In this document: positions 1 to 5,018 of the stretch, piece by piece
Layout of the letters: each line of letters begins with the position of its first letter
Position numbering within the stretch: the first letter of the stretch is position 1
From: CAYPEL01 sp964409635
GTDB lineage: Bacteria; Pseudomonadota; Gammaproteobacteria; DSM-19610
Assembly (NCBI GenBank): GCA_964409635.1
Contig: CAYPEL010000184.1
Coordinates: 1 to 5,018 of the forward strand
Reading direction: 5' to 3'
DNA length: 5,018 bases
Notes under the pieces: generated by a model
What the model was told of the DNA's origin: nothing
Databases searched by the model: none
What the model saw: the letters and a program-made list of their open reading frames with translations, nothing else
Program-made: the position numbers and the translations under genes

Positions 1-407
1 ATCTGGGACTGCCTAACAAGCAGGACGTGCGTGATGGCATCATCACCTATAAGATAGCGGCGCACGCCGCCGATTTAGCCAAGGGTCATCCTGGTGCGCA
101 AGTGCGTGATAATGCAGTGTCGAAAGCCCGTTTTGAATTTCGCTGGGAAGACCAGTTTAATCTCGGGCTGGATCCGGAAAAAGCGCGCGAGTTTCACGAT
201 GAAACTTTACCTAAGGATTCTGCCAAGGTGGCGCACTTCTGTTCCATGTGCGGCCCGCATTTCTGTTCCATGAAGATCAGCCAGGATGTGCGTGATTATG
301 CTGCCTCAAAGGGTATTGGTGATATTCAAATTGCCGTGGAAGCGGGCCTGCAGGAAAAGGCGCAGGAATTTAAACAGCAGGGTGGCGAGATTTATCAGAA
401 GAAATAG
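1..407 (+). CDS. thiC: Phosphomethylpyrimidine synthase ThiC, C-terminal part (5' end outside window)
   Basis: This is the last 134 residues of ThiC, the radical-SAM enzyme that rearranges aminoimidazole ribotide into the hydroxymethylpyrimidine phosphate half of thiamine, in the cytoplasm. The reading frame is open from the left edge; the first whole codon is at 3-5, and the GTG at 27-29 is an internal valine, not a start. The segment LGLPNKQDVRDGI followed by YKIAAHAADLAKGHPGA is a strongly conserved ThiC stretch. The CX2CX4C motif that binds the [4Fe-4S] cluster is intact: Cys codons at 240-242, 249-251 and 264-266, within HFCSMCGPHFCSM. Full-length ThiC is about 600 residues or more, so most of the gene lies to the left. 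The stop is TAG at 405-407, followed by a large hairpin repeat. The next gene is convergent, so thiC ends its transcription unit here. A thiamine riboswitch, if present, would be upstream of the window. Confidence 0.97.
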   Translation, partial: LGLPNKQDVRDGIITYKIAAHAADLAKGHPGAQVRDNAVSKARFEFRWEDQFNLGLDPEKAREFHDETLPKDSAKVAHFCSMCGPHFCSMKISQDVRDYAASKGIGDIQIAVEAGLQEKAQEFKQQGGEIYQKK

Positions 408-416
408 AAGTGTCTT

Positions 417-474
417 GTAGGCTGGGTTAAACCCGCCATTTGCTGCGGCATCCGGTGGGTTTAACCCAGCCTAC
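417..474. repeat. REP-like inverted repeat (BIME-type pair) downstream of thiC
   Basis: Two 21-nt arms (417-437 and 454-474) are inverted copies of each other, differing at one position (435/456) that would form a G-U pair in RNA, with a 16-nt loop. Each arm begins, reading inwards, with GTAGGCTGGG and contains its own small palindrome GGGTTaAACCC. A GTAG head followed by a short palindrome is the layout described for REP elements mobilised by RAYT (REP-associated tyrosine transposase) proteins, and two inverted REPs form a BIME. The hairpin begins 9 nt after the thiC stop and could protect or end the thiC mRNA, but no T-tract follows (CTACGGGGCC), so it is not a standard intrinsic terminator. 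Assignment to the REP class is inferred from layout. Confidence 0.7.
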
Positions 475-489
475 GGGGCCGTTGCACCG

Positions 490-510
490 ATCGCGGTTAT
501 AACCGCTCCT
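490..510 (-). repeat. Single REP-like element with GGAG head
   Basis: Read on the minus strand, this is a GGAG head (plus-strand CTCC at 506-509) overlapping a perfect 14-nt palindrome, GCGGTTATAACCGC (493-506), and then a GAT tail. The layout closely resembles the Pseudomonas/Xanthomonas REPs of the type GGAGCGG...CCGCGAT. It shares GTT(A/T)TAACCGCGAT with the right arm of the inverted pair at 3286-3345, so both appear to belong to one dispersed family. It lies in the convergent gap between thiC and the receiver-domain gene, 13 nt from the stop codon of the latter. Confidence 0.65.
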
Positions 511-522
511 CACAACCCCAAA

Positions 523-1863
523 TTATTCAAACGGCTCCAAGCGCACCAATACACGATTGTTTTGGCTGGCTGCCTTATTCCAGTCACCGGCAGTTGTGGC
601 ATCAGTTTTCTCAGGATATGGGAACAAGGGCGTGTTACGTGATATCGCCAGAACATTGACAGCAATGTTAATTTCTTCTTGCAGCTCTGAAAGATAATTC
701 GCAAAGCGTAACGACTGGTGGGATGAGGGTAGGTCTGTAGGCTGCACCGGGTTGCCGATATAAGCACACTTGGAAACCGGCATATCATCCGGCGCCAGCT
801 CAAAGCCGCTTTCAGTGCTGCCATTCATACAAAAAATACCGACGTGGGTCGCTAATGTCACATTACCTTGATAATCGGAATTTTGCAGGTGTTCTATCAT
901 ATCGTCTATGGCTTTGAGGCGTTCATTATCGAGTGCGAGCTCATCAAAAGGATATTCCAGCGTCTGCTGCTTTGCCCATTGTTCGATATCACTGGCAGCG
1001 TTTTGCGTGGCTGTGTTTGAATCGTCTGCGGCTATTGGCGGCGCGATAGTTTCAAAGGCGATGTTTGCAGGCGGATTATTCTGCATGGCTAGATTTTCAG
1101 TCAGCTGCGCCAGCTTGGTTTGCAAATTGAGGTTCCAAATCAATAATGGAATAAGCATAAGCGCCAAAAGGCCCAGCGGTAACCTGAAACTGGGTGGTTT
1201 TGGGAACGCTAGCTTGAGGTCTTCGAGCTTATTATCCAGATCCTGATTCAGGCGGCTTGTGGTGTTGCGGGTAACAGCCTCGATGGATACCAGCAGATCC
1301 TTGCGTAGTTCAACGCGTTGTTCTTCCAGTAATGCGCGTATATGCTCATCTTCGGGCCGCTCGGTGTGATTGCGGATTGGTATTGGTTCGTCCAACATCG
1401 CCCAGCTGTCTGAAGTACGCCGTTTAATATCACTGGCGCGTTCGGATGCGCCGTCTTCATCATTGCTGGCGGCGTCGTGTTCACGCCGGTCTTCAGTCAG
1501 GCCGAGGCGCAGCAGTGCATCATAGAGTTCGGCAGGTGCAACGGTCTTGGGTAAAATGCCGACTGCGCCCAGCGCGCGCGCCTGTCCAAGGTACAGGTCG
1601 CCTTCCTTAGAGGTGTACATCATTACCGGGATGGTGACTGTGCGTGGGTCTGCCTTGATGCGCTTAACAGCTTCAAAGCCATCCATGCCAGGCATCATGT
1701 GATCCATAAAGATGACGTCAGGACGGCGCCGGTCAAGATAATCAAACGCATCAGAGGCCGACTCGGCGGTATCGACCGAAATAGCGTGTTTTTCCAGCAT
1801 ACGCCGCAGGACGACGCGTGCAGATTTTGAATCATCGACTACTAGAGCCAGTTTGCCAGACAT
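523..1863 (-). CDS. Membrane-anchored response regulator: REC domain, coiled coil, one TM helix, diverged OmpA-like C-terminal domain
   Basis: The predicted protein has 446 residues. Residues 1-122 form a receiver domain with the full phosphorylation site: acidic pair D10/D11, phosphoacceptor D54 (in FMDHMMPGMDG), T84 and K106 (in ILPKT). An acidic, charged linker (about 123-165) and a probable coiled coil (about 168-218) follow. A single hydrophobic helix (about 228-245, LPLGLLALMLIPLLIWNL) has K and R on its N-terminal side, which suggests the N terminus is inside. After a low-complexity N/A-rich spacer, residues 300-446 resemble a diverged OmpA-like fold: YPFDELALDNERLKAI early, SLRFANYL in the middle and NNRVLVRLEPF at the end. 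The usual GHTD element is replaced by THVG. Two cysteines (345, 366) could form a periplasmic disulfide. There is no DNA-binding domain. The start at 1863 is preferred over the ATG at 1875 because GAGGG lies 5 nt upstream and MSGKLALVVDDS is a natural REC beginning. The gene lies 88 nt downstream of apeB on the same strand. The REC call is firm; the OmpA-like call is tentative. Confidence 0.85.
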   Translation of the reverse strand: MSGKLALVVDDSKSARVVLRRMLEKHAISVDTAESASDAFDYLDRRRPDVIFMDHMMPGMDGFEAVKRIKADPRTVTIPVMMYTSKEGDLYLGQARALGAVGILPKTVAPAELYDALLRLGLTEDRREHDAASNDEDGASERASDIKRRTSDSWAMLDEPIPIRNHTERPEDEHIRALLEEQRVELRKDLLVSIEAVTRNTTSRLNQDLDNKLEDLKLAFPKPPSFRLPLGLLALMLIPLLIWNLNLQTKLAQLTENLAMQNNPPANIAFETIAPPIAADDSNTATQNAASDIEQWAKQQTLEYPFDELALDNERLKAIDDMIEHLQNSDYQGNVTLATHVGIFCMNGSTESGFELAPDDMPVSKCAYIGNPVQPTDLPSSHQSLRFANYLSELQEEINIAVNVLAISRNTPLFPYPEKTDATTAGDWNKAASQNNRVLVRLEPFE

Positions 1864-1868
1864 CAGTG

Positions 1869-1873
1869 CCCTC
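1869..1873 (-). promoter_or_regulatory. Ribosome binding site deciding the start of the receiver-domain gene
   Basis: On the minus strand GAGGG precedes the ATG at 1861-1863 by 5 nt (GAGGGCACTGATG). The alternative in-frame ATG at 1873-1875 has only GGGGTG almost touching it, which is too close, so translation probably starts at 1863. Confidence 0.55.
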
Positions 1874-1880
1874 ATTCACC

Positions 1881-1896
1881 CCGTCCAGGGGGACGG
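1881..1896. promoter_or_regulatory. Short GC-rich hairpin in the leader of the receiver-domain gene
   Basis: CCGTCC (1881-1886) and GGACGG (1891-1896) form a perfect 6-bp stem with a 4-nt loop. It lies about 18-33 nt upstream of the preferred start codon, just before the ribosome binding site, in the 88-nt gap after apeB. On the coding (minus) strand no T-run follows, so it is not an apeB terminator of the standard kind. It may influence translation or mRNA processing, or be chance. No convincing -35/-10 pair was found in this gap, so co-transcription with apeB is possible. Confidence 0.35.
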
Positions 1897-1951
1897 TGCT
1901 TTTCCATTATTACATCAGATTAGCGGTAATTGGGGCTAGATTCTGAAATAT

Positions 1952-3244
1952 TTAGAGTGTGTCGCAAAAAAACCGGGTCAATGCCCGGTGCAGGTAGTCA
2001 GGATCCTTGGCGCCAGCCAGTTCCCGGATTGAGTGCATGGCAAAGGTGGGAATGCCCACGTCCAGTGTTTTAACGCCGACGGTGCTGGCAGTAATCGGGC
2101 CAATGGTGCTGCCACAGGCTAAATCACTGCGCATCACAAAGGATTGTACCGGGACGTTGACTTGTTCACACAAATGCCGGAACAGGGCGCTGGTCTCGCT
2201 ATTGGTGGCGTAGCGTTGGTTAGCGTTTATCTTGATGACCGGCCCCTGGTTAAGTTGCGGGCCATGATTGCGGTCATGCTTGTCCGCATAATTGGGGTGA
2301 ACGCCGTGGGCATTATCGACTGAGATGAGCCAGGAACGGTCAATGGCCCGGTTCAGTGATTCTGCATCGCCGCAAATCCGGTTGAGGACAGAGGCGAGAA
2401 AGGGGCCGTCTGCGCCACAGGCGGACGTGCTGCCGACTTCTTCGTGGTCATTGCAGACCAGTAGCGTGTTATGTGGTGATTTGCTGTCGATCATGCTGCG
2501 CATACCGATAAAACAGCTGAGCAGATTATCCAGCCTGGCCGAGGCGATAAAATCCTCTTGCAGGCCTATCAAAGCCGGTGGCTGGCAGTCATAGAGGCAG
2601 AGCTCATAATCGAGGACAGTGGTTACATCGAAGCCGGGCGTTTGCCGCTTTAATTCCTGCAACAGAAGTTCTCTGAAATCGGGTGTGCTGCTTTTATCGC
2701 ATTGCATCAGCACCGGTGGTAAATCTTTTTGGGCATTGATGCTGCGGTTTTTATTGGCCTCCCGATCCAGATGAATAGCCAGGCTTGGAATGCTGGCTAC
2801 CGGCCGTATAAAATCGATTAGCGTATTGCGCAGATTATTTTTCTTGTCGCGGTAACTGACGCGGCCGGCAATCGACAGGTCGCGGTCAAACCAGGGGTTG
2901 AGCAAAGCGCCGCCGTAAACTTCCACGCCTAACTGGAAATAGCCCTGGGTGCATAATTCAGGCGCTGGTTTTAGGTGTAAACAGGGACTGTCTGTGTGTG
3001 CACCGGCCATCCGAAAACCGGCATTTTCCGGGGCTTTATCGCCGAGTGTAAAGGCAATCAGTGATGAATCGTTGCGTGTAACCAGGTATTTTCCACCGGC
3101 TTGTAAAGTCCAGCGATCGGACTCATCCAGCTTTGTAAAGCCCTGCGCAATAAAATTTTCACCCAGCGTGCGGGTGGCGTGAAATGGGGTCGGTGAAGCC
3201 TGAATGAAGCTGAGTAAATCCTGAGTGAAGTTGTTTTGCGGCAT
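1952..3244 (-). CDS. apeB: M18 family aminopeptidase (aspartyl-aminopeptidase type, ApeB)
   Basis: This is a cytoplasmic zinc metallo-aminopeptidase of peptidase family M18, which removes N-terminal residues (often acidic ones) from peptides. At 430 residues it has the usual length of bacterial ApeB and appears complete. Every expected metal and catalytic position is visible by motif: H83 and D85 in GAHTDSPCLHLKP, D239 in ARLDNLLSC, the E268/E269 pair in CNDHEEVGS (catalytic base and bridging metal ligand), D310 in SVDNAHGVHPNYADKHD, and H404 in PTFAMHSIRELAG. The start FTQDLLSFIQASPTPFHA matches the family's N terminus, and an in-frame TAG lies five codons upstream, which supports the ATG at 3242-3244. 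The ribosome site is weak: AGGA about 10 nt before the ATG. The gene lies downstream of sthA on the same strand, separated by 181 nt of repeats, so it may have its own promoter. The substrate cannot be fixed from sequence. Confidence 0.95.
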   Translation of the reverse strand: MPQNNFTQDLLSFIQASPTPFHATRTLGENFIAQGFTKLDESDRWTLQAGGKYLVTRNDSSLIAFTLGDKAPENAGFRMAGAHTDSPCLHLKPAPELCTQGYFQLGVEVYGGALLNPWFDRDLSIAGRVSYRDKKNNLRNTLIDFIRPVASIPSLAIHLDREANKNRSINAQKDLPPVLMQCDKSSTPDFRELLLQELKRQTPGFDVTTVLDYELCLYDCQPPALIGLQEDFIASARLDNLLSCFIGMRSMIDSKSPHNTLLVCNDHEEVGSTSACGADGPFLASVLNRICGDAESLNRAIDRSWLISVDNAHGVHPNYADKHDRNHGPQLNQGPVIKINANQRYATNSETSALFRHLCEQVNVPVQSFVMRSDLACGSTIGPITASTVGVKTLDVGIPTFAMHSIRELAGAKDPDYLHRALTRFFCDTL

Positions 3245-3285
3245 GTCCGCGGCATCCTAGCATAGTTTAGCTGGCTATAATTTTT

Positions 3286-3345
3286 GCAGGATCAGTTTTA
3301 ACTGCGATGGACGCTGCACCTCATCGCGGTTAAAACTGTGCCTAC
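3286..3345. repeat. REP-like inverted pair upstream of apeB
   Basis: Two 24-nt arms (3286-3309 on plus; 3345 back to 3322 on minus) agree at 20 of 24 positions and are separated by 12 nt. The right arm begins with a GTAGGC head and the left with the altered head GCAGGA. Both then carry CAGTTttAAC(C/T)G and end in GCGATG. The left arm's inner palindrome is perfect (CAGTTttAACTG), while the right arm has one change. The inner 17 nt of the two arms pair with a single mismatch that would be G-U in RNA. It lies 41 nt upstream of the apeB start and would be in the apeB leader if transcription begins further upstream. Confidence 0.68.
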
Positions 3346-3375
3346 AATATTTGTACTGTTCATGTTGAAGGACTA

Positions 3376-3423
3376 CTAGGAGGCTTTCCTCGTGGCGGTT
3401 TCTATTCTCGGACAGGCTCCTAG
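3376..3423. repeat. Imperfect inverted repeat just after the sthA stop codon; possible transcript-end structure
   Basis: Arms at 3376-3392 and 3407-3423 pair at 13 of 17 positions. The outer seven, CTAGGAG against CTCCTAG, are perfect, and a 14-nt loop separates the arms. On the sthA strand the stem begins 2 nt after the TAA. No T-tract follows it, so it is either a weak or factor-assisted terminator, an mRNA-stabilising hairpin, or another dispersed repeat. The head TAGGAG loosely recalls the GTAG/GGAG heads of the other repeats here, but the body is different. Confidence 0.45.
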
Positions 3424-3425
3424 AT

Positions 3426-4856
3426 TTAAACCGAAACCAGTTCTGTGTTCACCGTCTCCAGCGCCGGATAACTGGCCATGCGATTCCAGGCATCCAGTGC
3501 GGCAATCTTGTAGGCTTCTGCGAGGGTGGGATAATTGAAGACGGTTTCCAGGAAATATTCAAGCGTACCGTCCAGCGCCATGACGGCCTGGCCGATATGG
3601 ATCAGTTCGGTAGAGCCTTCACCCAGGATGTGCACGCCGAGTACGCGCTGGTCTTCGAGGCCAAATAATATTTTCAATACACCTTCGTCCAGCCCCATAA
3701 TCTGACCACGGGCAGTTTCGCGTAAGCGTGCAATACCGACTTCGTAAGGTATGCGTTGTGCCGTTAATTCCTGCTCGGTTTTTCCCACCATACTCATTTC
3801 AGGGACGGCATAAATTCCGAACGGGAAAATTTCGTGTGAGTTAATGGCACCGTGTGCAAATGCGTGGCAGGCGGCCAGACGTCCCTGTTCCATTGACGTG
3901 GATGCCAGGCTTGGAAAGCCGATGACATCACCAACGGCGTAAATATGGGGCGTCTCGGTCTGAAAATTATCATTGACCGAAATACGCCGCCGGCTGTCCG
4001 GAGTGATACCGGCATTTTCCAGCCCCAGTTCGTAGGTACAGCCAATCCGGCCAGCTGCAAATAGCACCATATCAGTGCGGATGCGTTTGCCGCTTTCCAG
4101 CGTTGTAATCACATAGCCCTGAGGGTCGTGGCTAATAGTGGCGACTTTTTCAGACATGCGCAGCATGACGCCGCGGTCGCGCAGGTGGTGCACCAGTTCA
4201 TCGACGATTTCCCGATCCATAAAATCCAGTAGATCCGGGCGGCCATCTGCGAGTGTGACCTTGATATCAATGGTGCTGAATATGGACGCGTATTCCATGC
4301 CGATGACGCCTGCACCAACGACCAGCATGGAGCGGGGCAACTTTTTGATTTTTAGAATGCCATCGCTGTCGAATACGGTGTCATCATTAAAGGGTATGCC
4401 TTCCGGTTTGACTGGGCGGCTGCCGACGGCAATAACAAATTTGTCTGCGGTATAGCGCCGGGTCAGGTTTTCGTGGGTGGTGACTTCGATGGTTTTGGTG
4501 TCAACAAATTGTGCTATTCCCTTTATGACGGGAACGCCGTTACGCGCCAGCTGGTGCTGCATAACTTCAATTTCGTGTTCAAGCGTGATATTTAAACGGT
4601 GTGTCAGGTCATCGATGGTGAGCTGGTGTTTTAGCCGGTAACCACGTCCGTAGAGTCCGCGTTGATCCCAGCCGCTTAGATAGAGCACGGCTTCGCGCAG
4701 GGTTTTGCTTGGAATAGTGCCGGTATGGACAGAAACGCCCCCAACTACATCGCGGCGTTCAACAATGGCGACTATTTTCCCCAGCTTGGCAGCTTGAATG
4801 GCAGCGCGCTGGCCAGCTGGCCCCGAGCCGATGATGAGCATATCGTAGTGTTGCAT
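3426..4856 (-). CDS. sthA: Soluble pyridine nucleotide transhydrogenase (Si-specific NAD(P)+ transhydrogenase)
   Basis: This is a cytoplasmic FAD enzyme that moves reducing equivalents between NADPH and NAD+, rebalancing the two pools. It has 476 residues (E. coli SthA has 466). The FAD-binding GSGPAG is at 10-15, the former redox-site segment GGVSVHTGTIPSK at 39-51, the NAD(P)-binding GAGVIG at 181-186, and the second FAD motif (IYAVGDVIGFPSLAS) at 305-319. The dimerisation domain follows from about 340. In dihydrolipoamide dehydrogenases the 39-51 segment has two redox cysteines; here they are S42 and T47, and the C-terminal catalytic HPT is NYPTLAE (441-447). This excludes lipoamide dehydrogenase, glutathione reductase and mercuric reductase chemistry and fits SthA. 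A C-terminal tail of about 15 residues extends past the E. coli end. The ATG at 4854-4856 has AGGAAA upstream. Downstream on the same strand are apeB and the receiver gene, with no obvious metabolic link. Confidence 0.94.
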   Translation of the reverse strand: MQHYDMLIIGSGPAGQRAAIQAAKLGKIVAIVERRDVVGGVSVHTGTIPSKTLREAVLYLSGWDQRGLYGRGYRLKHQLTIDDLTHRLNITLEHEIEVMQHQLARNGVPVIKGIAQFVDTKTIEVTTHENLTRRYTADKFVIAVGSRPVKPEGIPFNDDTVFDSDGILKIKKLPRSMLVVGAGVIGMEYASIFSTIDIKVTLADGRPDLLDFMDREIVDELVHHLRDRGVMLRMSEKVATISHDPQGYVITTLESGKRIRTDMVLFAAGRIGCTYELGLENAGITPDSRRRISVNDNFQTETPHIYAVGDVIGFPSLASTSMEQGRLAACHAFAHGAINSHEIFPFGIYAVPEMSMVGKTEQELTAQRIPYEVGIARLRETARGQIMGLDEGVLKILFGLEDQRVLGVHILGEGSTELIHIGQAVMALDGTLEYFLETVFNYPTLAEAYKIAALDAWNRMASYPALETVNTELVSV

Positions 4857-4863
4857 GGTGGTT

Positions 4864-4867
4864 TCCT
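4864..4867 (-). promoter_or_regulatory. Ribosome binding site of sthA
   Basis: On the minus strand AGGA lies 7 nt before the ATG at 4856 (AGGAAACCACCATG), a normal spacing. It supports the chosen start, after which the protein begins MQHYDMLIIGSGPAG, as expected for a flavoprotein N terminus. Confidence 0.65.
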
Positions 4868-5018
4868 GACTATTTTGACTTGTCAGTAACCTATCGGACT
4901 TTAGCCATCTAAGCTTGAGGAATTGAGCCTGGAGCTATTGCCGAAGTTCCGCTGCTGTACTACGTACGTTGCTTATGCGGCGCGCGATTTACAGACTCGC
5001 TGTGAAACATCCCTGTGC
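4868..5018. other. Non-coding leader region upstream of sthA
   Basis: No gene is supported in this stretch. It should hold the sthA promoter, but no -35/-10 pair stands out. Small symmetric elements are present: TGACTTGTCA (4876-4885) and the short palindrome ACGTACGT near 4963. The last ~30 nt (ACAGACTCGCTGTGAAACAT and onward) contain ACAG/CTGT repeats and do not continue as an obvious reading frame; minus-strand frames entering from the right edge all stop within about 50 nt. Confidence 0.4.

Noticed and set aside
417..474. Standard intrinsic terminator of thiC
   Set aside because: The stem is long and strong, but the arm is followed by CTACGGGGCC and not a T-run, and the internal symmetry fits a REP pair better.
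908..1246. Open frame on the plus strand, 112 codons
   Set aside because: It is antisense to the coiled-coil, TM and spacer region of the receiver gene. The translation is Ser/Ala-rich and low in information, typical of a shadow frame, with no credible ribosome site.
3058..3255. Minus-strand frame starting at the ATG 11 nt upstream of the apeB start
   Set aside because: It overlaps apeB in another frame, ends after 65 codons and has no recognisable features. The apeB frame is firmly supported by its metal-binding motifs.
3246..3285. apeB promoter with -10 TATGCT on the minus strand
   Set aside because: TATGCT is present, but no acceptable -35 hexamer lies 16-18 nt upstream, so it is not listed as a feature.
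4138..4455. Open frame on the plus strand opposite sthA, 105 codons
   Set aside because: It lies wholly inside the strongly conserved sthA coding region, and its Ser/Arg/Met-rich translation is typical of an antisense shadow.
3426..4856. Dihydrolipoamide dehydrogenase or mercuric reductase
   Set aside because: The redox cysteines are replaced (S42, T47) and the C-terminal catalytic His is absent (NYPTLAE), while the overall sequence follows SthA.
4973..5018. C-terminal end of another minus-strand gene entering from the right edge
   Set aside because: Only 14 codons are visible before a TAA, with no recognisable motif; the other minus-strand frames also stop quickly, so coding cannot be supported.

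Overview
The window reads as ordinary gammaproteobacterial chromosome of moderate GC content. It most likely comes from a lineage outside the Enterobacterales, because it carries a Pseudomonas-type ApeB aminopeptidase and REP-like palindromes with GTAG/GGAG heads. The assignment rests on protein resemblance recalled from memory, so the genus is not determined.

Layout. Positions 1-407 (+) are the 3' end of thiC (thiamine pyrimidine synthase), including its [4Fe-4S] cysteine motif. Positions 408-522 are a convergent intergenic gap holding a 58-nt near-perfect inverted repeat and a separate 21-nt REP-like palindrome. The other three genes all lie on the minus strand and are read from right to left: sthA (3426-4856, soluble pyridine nucleotide transhydrogenase), apeB (1952-3244, M18 aminopeptidase) and an unusual gene at 523-1863. 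That last gene encodes a receiver (REC) domain, an acidic linker, a coiled coil, one transmembrane helix and a C-terminal domain that looks like a diverged OmpA-like domain. The 181-nt gap between sthA and apeB holds a second REP-like inverted pair and a further imperfect inverted repeat just after the sthA stop codon. Positions 4857-5018 are non-coding leader upstream of sthA.

How the parts relate. thiC, sthA and apeB are housekeeping genes (cofactor synthesis, NADPH/NADH balance, peptide turnover) with no evident shared pathway. The two most interesting items are the membrane-anchored receiver protein, which could link cytoplasmic phosphorylation to a periplasmic domain, and the dispersed family of REP-like palindromes in two of the four gaps. 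I see no phage, insertion sequence, CRISPR array, tRNA or rRNA, and no convincing evidence of a new multi-gene system.
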